A DNA stretch of 64,000 nt from Metamycoplasma auris (lineage in GTDB: Bacteria; Bacillota_I; Bacilli_A; Mycoplasmatales; Metamycoplasmataceae): contig NZ_QKUB01000003.1 in the NCBI RefSeq assembly GCF_003253435.1, positions 1 through 64,000 of the forward strand, in the 5' to 3' direction. The stretch's first letter is position 1. Each line of letters begins with the position of its first letter. The notes beneath the pieces are model-generated. The model was not told the DNA's origin, did not search any database, and saw only the letters and a program-made list of their open reading frames with translations. Shown here piece by piece: positions 58,418 through 64,000 of the stretch. Both the position numbers and the translations under genes were made by a program.

Positions 58418-58723
58418 TTATTTTTTAATAAATTGTTTCTTTAATTCTTCAACTGGTAAATAGCCTCTAGTAGAATTTACTAATTTACCATCGTCATAAT
58501 AGAATAATGAAGGAATTACACTAACTCCCATTTCACGTGCAAATTCAACATTTTGATCAACATCAAAATCAAAAACATTAATGTCTTCATTTTCTGTTGC
58601 AAGACGTTGCAATTCTGGACCAATCATTTGACATGGACCACATCATGTAGCTCTAAATGCAACGATTGACTTACCATTTAAATGTTCATTATTTAATTCT
58701 TCTCTTAATAATTTTTTATACAT
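58418..58723 (-). CDS. trxA: Thioredoxin
   Basis: A 101-residue redox protein. The active site is WCGPC (27-31), where the Trp is TGA. The cis-Pro loop reads GVSVIPSLFYYDDGK. AAGGAG precedes the ATG. It likely reduces Tpx and ribonucleotide reductase in the cell. It lies between proS and the HAD gene. Confidence 0.95.
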
Positions 58724-58743
58724 ATTTAACTCCTTAAATTAGA

Positions 58744-60177
58744 TTAATAAGATTTTGCAAAAATTACAATTTTATCAGTTTTTTTATTTGAGTAGAAGCA
58801 ATTATCGCTTTGTATTTTTATGTCTAAATTGAATGGCATACAGCGTGACGTTGCGCCAGTATCTTTCTTAATTTCATCCTCAAGAATTGAATCACCGCAG
58901 AATTTAGTAATTGCTCAATAACCTGAATTAATTATTTGTTTGAATTCATCATAGTTATAAGCAATTTTGATGCTATTAATTAATCTTAGTTTTGCTTGAT
59001 TAAATAAATTATTTTGGATATCATCTAGTAACTTTTTAGTCATTTGCAATACATTAGAGATTGGAACTTGGTGTTTTTCAAGTGTATCCCTTCTAACGAA
59101 GGTTACAACGTCATTATCTAAATCTCTAGGTCCAATTTCAATCCGTAATGGTGTACCATGAATTTCGGAATTAGCTGCTTTAAAACCTGCGTTTTTATTG
59201 CTTTTATCAATCTCATTAGATATAAATTCATTATCTAAAAGCATTGATATTTGAGATGCAACTTCTGAAACTCTACTATCTTTGGCAGCGAACAATTCAA
59301 TAATATCTACTTTTGTTGGAGCAATCTTTGGAGGAATGATGATGCCGCGGTCATCCCCATGAGTCATTATTAGAGCCCCAAGCAATCTAGTTGAAACTCC
59401 TCATGATGTTCCATAAGGATTTTCAAGTTTATTCTCTTTGTTTTTAAATGTAATATTAAAAGCTTTTGTAAAATTTTGACCTAAATAATGACTTGTACCA
59501 GTTTGCAATGCTTTTTTATCTTTCATCATTGCTTCAATTGTGTATGTGTATGTTGCGCCAGCAAATTTTTCGTGTTCGGTTTTTTGACCTTTAACAACCG
59601 GAATAGCTAAATATTCCTCAACAAATGATGTGTAAATATCTAGCATTTTTTTTGTTAATGTTTCTGCTTCTTCTTGCGTTGAATGAATTGTGTGACCTTC
59701 TTGTCATAGAAATTCACGTGTTCTTAAGAATGGATTAGTTGTCTTTTCTCATCTCAAAACATTTACTCATTGATTATAAATAAGTGGAAGATCATTATAA
59801 GATTCAATCTCATTTTTAAAGAAATCACCAAATAACACTTCACTTGTTGGTCTAATAAAGAATTTTTCAGTTAATTTCTTGCCTCCAACTTCAGTGACTG
59901 TTGCTAATTCAGGATTGAAACCATCAATATGATTTTTTTCTTTATTTAGTAGACTCTCGGGAATTAAAAGAGGCAGATTAACATTTTTGACGCCAATTCT
60001 TTTAAATTCTTTGTCTAAAATTAAACGAATATTGTCTCAAATTCCAAATGATAAAGGTTTAAAAATAATTGACCCTTTTGAAGAACCATAGGCCATTAAA
60101 TCACCATTTTGAATTACATCTGTATATCATTTGGCAAAATTTTCTTCTTGTGTTGTAATTTTTTCCAATTTCTTCAT
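58744..60177 (-). CDS. proS: Prolyl-tRNA synthetase
   Basis: A 477-residue class IIa synthetase of the eukaryote/archaea-like short form without the bacterial editing insert. Motif 2 is FLRTREFLWQEGHT, with the preceding FIRPTSEVLFG, and motif 3 contains GVSTRLLGALIMTHGDDRG. The C-terminal zinc-like domain ends IVIFAKSY. Four or more TGA Trp codons lie in frame. A terminator separates it from deoB upstream. Confidence 0.95.
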
Positions 60178-60214
60178 AACTAATAATTTTATAGATTTTA
60201 TTGATTTTTAACTT

Positions 60215-60248
60215 AAATTAAAACAGGCCATTTTACCTGTTTTAATTT
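60215..60248 (-). terminator. Terminator after deoB
   Basis: A perfect 13-bp stem (60215-60227 with 60236-60248), AAATTAAAACAGG with its complement, stands between deoB and proS. Confidence 0.75.
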
Positions 60249-60262
60249 AATAATAAATTAAA

Positions 60263-61447
60263 CTATATTAATTGATCAAAAATATCGTCTCCAGTTTCAA
60301 TTAGTGGAACACCAAAGTTTTTAGCAACAATGTTACCTGCAGTTCCTAAGCCCTTTAGAGTTCCAAGAATTTTTGGATTCTTAAATGATTTAGAAAATAC
60401 TGTCAATGGCAATGCTTCTCTTGTGTGATCTGGACCGAATGTTGGATCGTTACCGTGATCCGATGTCATGATTAGTAAGTCGTCTTCCTTCATTGCATTA
60501 ATTAACTTAGCTAATTTAATGTCTAATCTCGAAACATTTTGACTATATCCAACTGGATCTTCACGATGGCCATAGTGGCTATCAAATTGAACTAGATTTA
60601 CAAAAATAAATTGATTTTTTGAATCTGATGTGGCAATATCAATTGCAACATCCATGTTTTCATCATCAGAAGCTGGTCCATAATTTTTATCCACACCAAC
60701 GCCAGTAAAAATGTCATTGATTTTTCCAACAGCAATAACTTCAATTCCTGCTTTTTGTAAGTCTTCCATGATAATGTGACCAGTAGGTCTATTTGCAAAA
60801 TCATGTCTATTAAATGTTCTTGTGAATTTTCCATTTTCATAAACAAATGGTCTTGAAATAACTCTAGCAACATTTCATTCAGGTTTTGATGAACAAATTT
60901 CTCTTGCTTTTTTTGCATATGCATTCAATTTTTCAACACCCAATGTCTTTTCATCACCAATGATTTGCAATGTTGAATCTGGGGAAGTATAGATAATCAT
61001 ATCCCCAGTTTCCATATGTTGATGTCCAAGTTCAGCTAAAATAACTGTTCCTGATGCGTTTCTATTTCCAATGATTTTTCTTCCATCTCATGCTTTTGAT
61101 AGCTCAGCAACTAAGTCATCTGGAAATCCTTTTTCTGTGAATTGAGGGTTAGGAGTTTTTGTATAAATACCCATCATTTCTCAATGTCCAGTTAATGTAT
61201 CTTTTCCATTTGACATTTCATGAATTGTGCCAACATATGCTAAAGGTTTTTTAACTCTTTGGTTGTGTCCTGCAATCTTTGCAATTTCAGTAATTCCTAG
61301 TGATTTTCAAGTTGGAATTTCTAAAGGTAAAGCTTCTGAAGCATGTAATAAACTATTAGCTCCCTTGTCTCCGAATTCTTCTTGTCTTGGTTCAGGTCCG
61401 ATACCCAATCCATCTGTTACAATAAAAAATATACGTTTGAATCTCAT
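60263..61447 (-). CDS. deoB: Phosphopentomutase DeoB
   Basis: A 394-residue alkaline-phosphatase-fold mutase that interconverts (deoxy)ribose 1- and 5-phosphate in nucleoside use. Metal motifs are IFFIVTDGLGIG, KDTLTGHWEMMG, DSHYGHREDP and TSDHGNDPTFGPDHTRE. Length fits. GGAGAG precedes the ATG. One gene per transcript is likely, given the terminator downstream. Confidence 0.95.
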
Positions 61448-61751
61448 AATCTCTCCATTAATTACATTAATTATTATATTACTATAAATTGCTTTTAGAA
61501 AAAGTAAGCATTTATTGATTTTTCAACTTAATTTATTGAGTTTTTTTAATTAAAAAAGCCATGTTTTTTATTCAAAAATTCAGTTTTTTATCTATTTTAG
61601 TTGAAACAAAAACAAAAAAATATTTTTCAAATAAGAAAGGCATTTATTCTTAATGTTTATAAGGAAAAAAATAAAATTCATTCTGAAATAAAAAATATAT
61701 TATTCATTAGATTACTAAATTAGTGCTTAGATATTTTTTTAGTTTCAAATA
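61448..61751. other. Intergenic region between deoB and the LRR lipoprotein gene
   Basis: About 300 very AT-rich bases between two divergent genes. No gene or tRNA is visible. It presumably holds both promoters; the one for the lipoprotein is recorded separately. Confidence 0.6.
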
Positions 61752-61760
61752 TGATAAAAT
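61752..61760 (+). promoter_or_regulatory. Extended -10 promoter of the LRR lipoprotein gene
   Basis: TGATAAAAT is an extended -10 (TG-N-TAAAAT). The ATG is 11 bases downstream and no Shine-Dalgarno is present, so the transcript starts almost at the start codon. Confidence 0.5.
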
Positions 61761-61771
61761 AAGTAACAATT

Positions 61772-62635
61772 ATGAAATCAACAAAAAAAATATTATTATC
61801 AATTGCATCAGTGTCACCAATTATAGCTTCAGCTTTTGTAGTTTCTTGTGGTAAGGGAGAAAAGGCTAACGATTTTGCGAAAACTTATGTTTTAGGAAAT
61901 AATGGGATTGCAAATTACAATAAAGATACAAAAACTTTAGATTTAAGTAGAGCTACAAATCTAAAAGTTATTCCACAAGCTTCATTTTCTGATAAAGCAT
62001 TAAAAATTTTATTTACACACACATCAACTAATTTTTCAAATCCACAATTTAGATTACCTGAAGGAATTTTTGACCCAACTACAGGAGCTATTAATATTGA
62101 AAAGATTATTTTACCAAGTAGTATTACAACAATTGAATCAGGTGCATTTGAAGGACTTGGTCTTAAAGAAGTTAAGTTTGATCAAACATCTAGTAATTTA
62201 ACATCTATCCAGGATAATGCATTTTTAAATAATAATTTGACTTCTTTAGAGTTGCCTGAATCAATAGTTAATATTGGCAATGGCGCATTTATGAATAATA
62301 ATATTAAATCTATTAACCTTGATAAGTTAAAGAATTTTAAAAAATTAAAAACTGCAGTTTTTGCCAATAATGAATTAAGTACTATTGATCTAAGTAATAT
62401 TGTTGAAATCGAAGAGTCTGCCTTAGCAATGAATAAATTTAAAAGCATTACCCTACCTAATAATTTAAAACATGGCAATGTCTCAGAAAAATTATTTTTC
62501 TATATTCAAAAAGATGCAAAAAATGAAAATGAAAAAGTTAGTTTAGATATCAAAGATAATCTTTTAAAAGACTATCTAAAGAAGAAATTAAATGAAAATA
62601 AAGATAATAATCTAAATTATCAAATTACTAACTAA
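61772..62635 (+). CDS. BspA-like leucine-rich-repeat lipoprotein
   Basis: A 287-residue predicted lipoprotein with leader MKSTKKILL...FVVSC (Cys about 26). The mature part has about five BspA/Treponema-type leucine-rich repeats of roughly 23 residues: ILPSSITTIESGAF, NLTSIQDNAFLNN, LPESIVNIGNGAF and similar. A charged tail (KDNLLKDYLKKK) ends the protein. Such repeats bind host extracellular proteins in other bacteria. No TGA codons occur. Binding partner is unknown. Confidence 0.88.
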   Translation: MKSTKKILLSIASVSPIIASAFVVSCGKGEKANDFAKTYVLGNNGIANYNKDTKTLDLSRATNLKVIPQASFSDKALKILFTHTSTNFSNPQFRLPEGIFDPTTGAINIEKIILPSSITTIESGAFEGLGLKEVKFDQTSSNLTSIQDNAFLNNNLTSLELPESIVNIGNGAFMNNNIKSINLDKLKNFKKLKTAVFANNELSTIDLSNIVEIEESALAMNKFKSITLPNNLKHGNVSEKLFFYIQKDAKNENEKVSLDIKDNLLKDYLKKKLNENKDNNLNYQITN

Positions 62636-62710
62636 GAGATGTAATCTTTTTATTCTTCAATCAGTAAAAAAATATTTAAAAAGTATTGATTTTACTAAAA
62701 AAATAGTATA

Positions 62711-62750
62711 AAAAAACTCCTAATTCAAGAGTGGGAATTTGGAGTTTTTT
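62711..62750. terminator. Bidirectional terminator between the LRR lipoprotein gene and pyk
   Basis: A 16-bp stem with one mismatch (62711-62726 with 62735-62750) has A and T arms, in the gap between convergent genes. Confidence 0.8.
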
Positions 62751-62758
62751 TATTCAAA

Positions 62759-64000
62759 TTAGAATTCATGTATTGTTATATTTAGACTATCAACAACGAT
62801 GAATTTGTCACCCTTTCTTGCACCATAAGCACCTAGAATTTGACGTCCTGCTTCATGGTCATGTTTGATTAATCCTCTAATTGCTTCAGAGTGTTTTTCA
62901 CAAAATACACCAGCGGTTACGCCATAACTTCAAACCAGTTTATCATCACTTACAATACCAATAATATAAGCATTTGGACGATATTTAGCAATCTCTTTTA
63001 GTAGTTTTCCACTGTGACTTAAAACTATTGCATATTTATATTCACCAGTTTGTAAGATAGAAGCAACTTCATATGAAATAAGCATTCTTGAATCTTGATC
63101 GTTAGCAACTTTTTGAATTTGTTTTTCATAGAATAATTCAGTGAAGTATTCCTTCTCAGCTCTTTTTACAATTTGAGACATAACTTTAACTGCTTGCACA
63201 GGGTATTTACCACTTGCAGATTCACCAGAAAGCATTGTAGCGTCAGCACCTAACTCAACTGCATAATAAACATCAGTTACTTCAGCTCTTGTTGGCATTG
63301 GTGAGTTTTCCATTGAGTCCAACATTTGTGTTGCTACAATGACCTCTTTACCTTGCATTCTTGCCGAACGAATAATTTTCTTTTCATAATATGGAACATC
63401 ATAAAAAGGAATTTCTAAACCTAAATCACCACGTGCAATCATGATTCCATCTGATGCGCGAATAATTTCTTCTATATTATCTATGGCTGTTTGAGATTCA
63501 ATTTTAGAAATAATTTGAATATGTTTTCCATTATTTTCATCAAGAATTTTTCTTATTTCTTTGACTTGATTTGCATTATTAACAAAAGATGCTGCAATAT
63601 AATCAACCTTATATTTTGCACCTCAAATAATGTCATCAATATCCTTTTTGCTTAAGAAAGGAAGGGAAAAATCAACACCAGGAATATTAACTCTTTTGTT
63701 TGTCTTTAAAAGATGTGAATTTAAGGTTTCAACAATAATTTCAGCATCTTTTACTTCTTTAACAAAAGTTACTAACTTTCCATCATCCAATAAAACTCGA
63801 TTGCCTTCTTTTACATCTAAGTCCATCCGATATGAAACAGTTATTTGGTTTTCATTACCAATTAAATTTTCATATGATTCCTTATCAGTTCTTATTGATA
63901 GTAATTGTTTAGCTGGAATTAAACAGCTTCCATCTTTTATTTTTCCAACTCTAATTTCAGGACCTTTTGTATCCAACATTAAGGAAATTGGTCGATCTAG
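62759..64000 (-). CDS. pyk: Pyruvate kinase (3' part; the start lies outside the window)
   Basis: 413 codons of a glycolytic enzyme that makes ATP and pyruvate from PEP. The N-terminal part (about 60 residues) is beyond the window edge. Visible motifs are MLDTKGPEIRVG, the catalytic-region MIARGDLGLEIP, ATQMLDSMENSPMPTRAEVTDV and LSGESASGKYPVQAV. The C-terminal domain is short. Several TGA codons are Trp. The stop is TAA at 62759. Confidence 0.95.

Noticed and set aside
1..64000. tRNA, rRNA, insertion sequences, prophage or conjugative element genes.
   Set aside because: The gaps were read on both strands without finding cloverleaf sequences, transposases or terminal inverted repeats; a covariance-model search would be needed to exclude small RNAs.

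Overview
The window is a stretch of a mollicute (Mycoplasma-type) chromosome. It is very AT-rich, and TGA must be read as tryptophan: conserved enzymes such as PolC, SMC, PcrA, Lon and GltX stay in one frame only if TGA is sense, and every full-length gene ends in TAA or TAG. There are no cell-wall synthesis genes, there are many surface lipoproteins, and no tRNA, rRNA, insertion sequence or CRISPR array was seen. The lipoprotein leaders resemble those of the hominis/bovis branch (Mycoplasmopsis/Metamycoplasma), but this species placement is an inference. All coordinates below join segments across TGA codons.

Layout. 0.2-4.4 kb: a transglutaminase-like lipoprotein and two tandem paralogous low-complexity lipoproteins. 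4.6-10.1 kb (minus): a DUF4143-type ATPase behind a 23-bp tandem repeat, thiol peroxidase tpx, a VapD homologue and smc. 10.4-15.9 kb (plus): a membrane protein, glyA, an Asp23-like protein, fakA, plsX and rnc. 16.0-24.1 kb (minus): pyrH-frr-cdsA-polC and ftsY-ylxM. 24.2-36.0 kb (minus): mnmE-rlmD, then pcrA, an unknown membrane-anchored protein and the M13 peptidase pepO, then asnS, a family 2 glycosyltransferase and an RDD membrane protein. 36.3-46.3 kb (minus): a C39-peptidase ABC exporter, ybeY, era and a polyamine-type ABC system with two different binding proteins (potD-like, potA, potB, potC, potD). 46.3-48.8 kb (plus): a lipoprotein, gltX and a small protein. 48.85-49.8 kb (minus): a lipoprotein interrupted at a G8 tract, a strong phase-variation candidate. 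50.1-56.5 kb (plus): an alanine/ornithine-racemase-like PLP enzyme, plsY, and a heat-shock group hrcA-grpE-lon behind a CIRCE element. 56.5-61.4 kb (minus): deoB, then proS, trxA, a HAD phosphatase and gap. 61.8-64.0 kb: a BspA-like leucine-rich-repeat lipoprotein (plus) and the 3' part of pyk (minus).

How the genes fit together. fakA, plsX, plsY and cdsA form most of a route that takes host fatty acids into CDP-diacylglycerol without fatty-acid synthesis. gap and pyk belong to glycolysis, and deoB feeds in ribose phosphate from nucleosides. tpx and trxA form a peroxide-reducing pair. hrcA, grpE and lon are a heat-shock regulon. The Pot system imports polyamines. The surface is shaped by at least six lipoproteins, one apparently switched by a homopolymer and several with almost no 5' leader. 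Most minus-strand operons are compact, with stop/start overlaps (TAATG) and hairpin-plus-T-run terminators at their ends.
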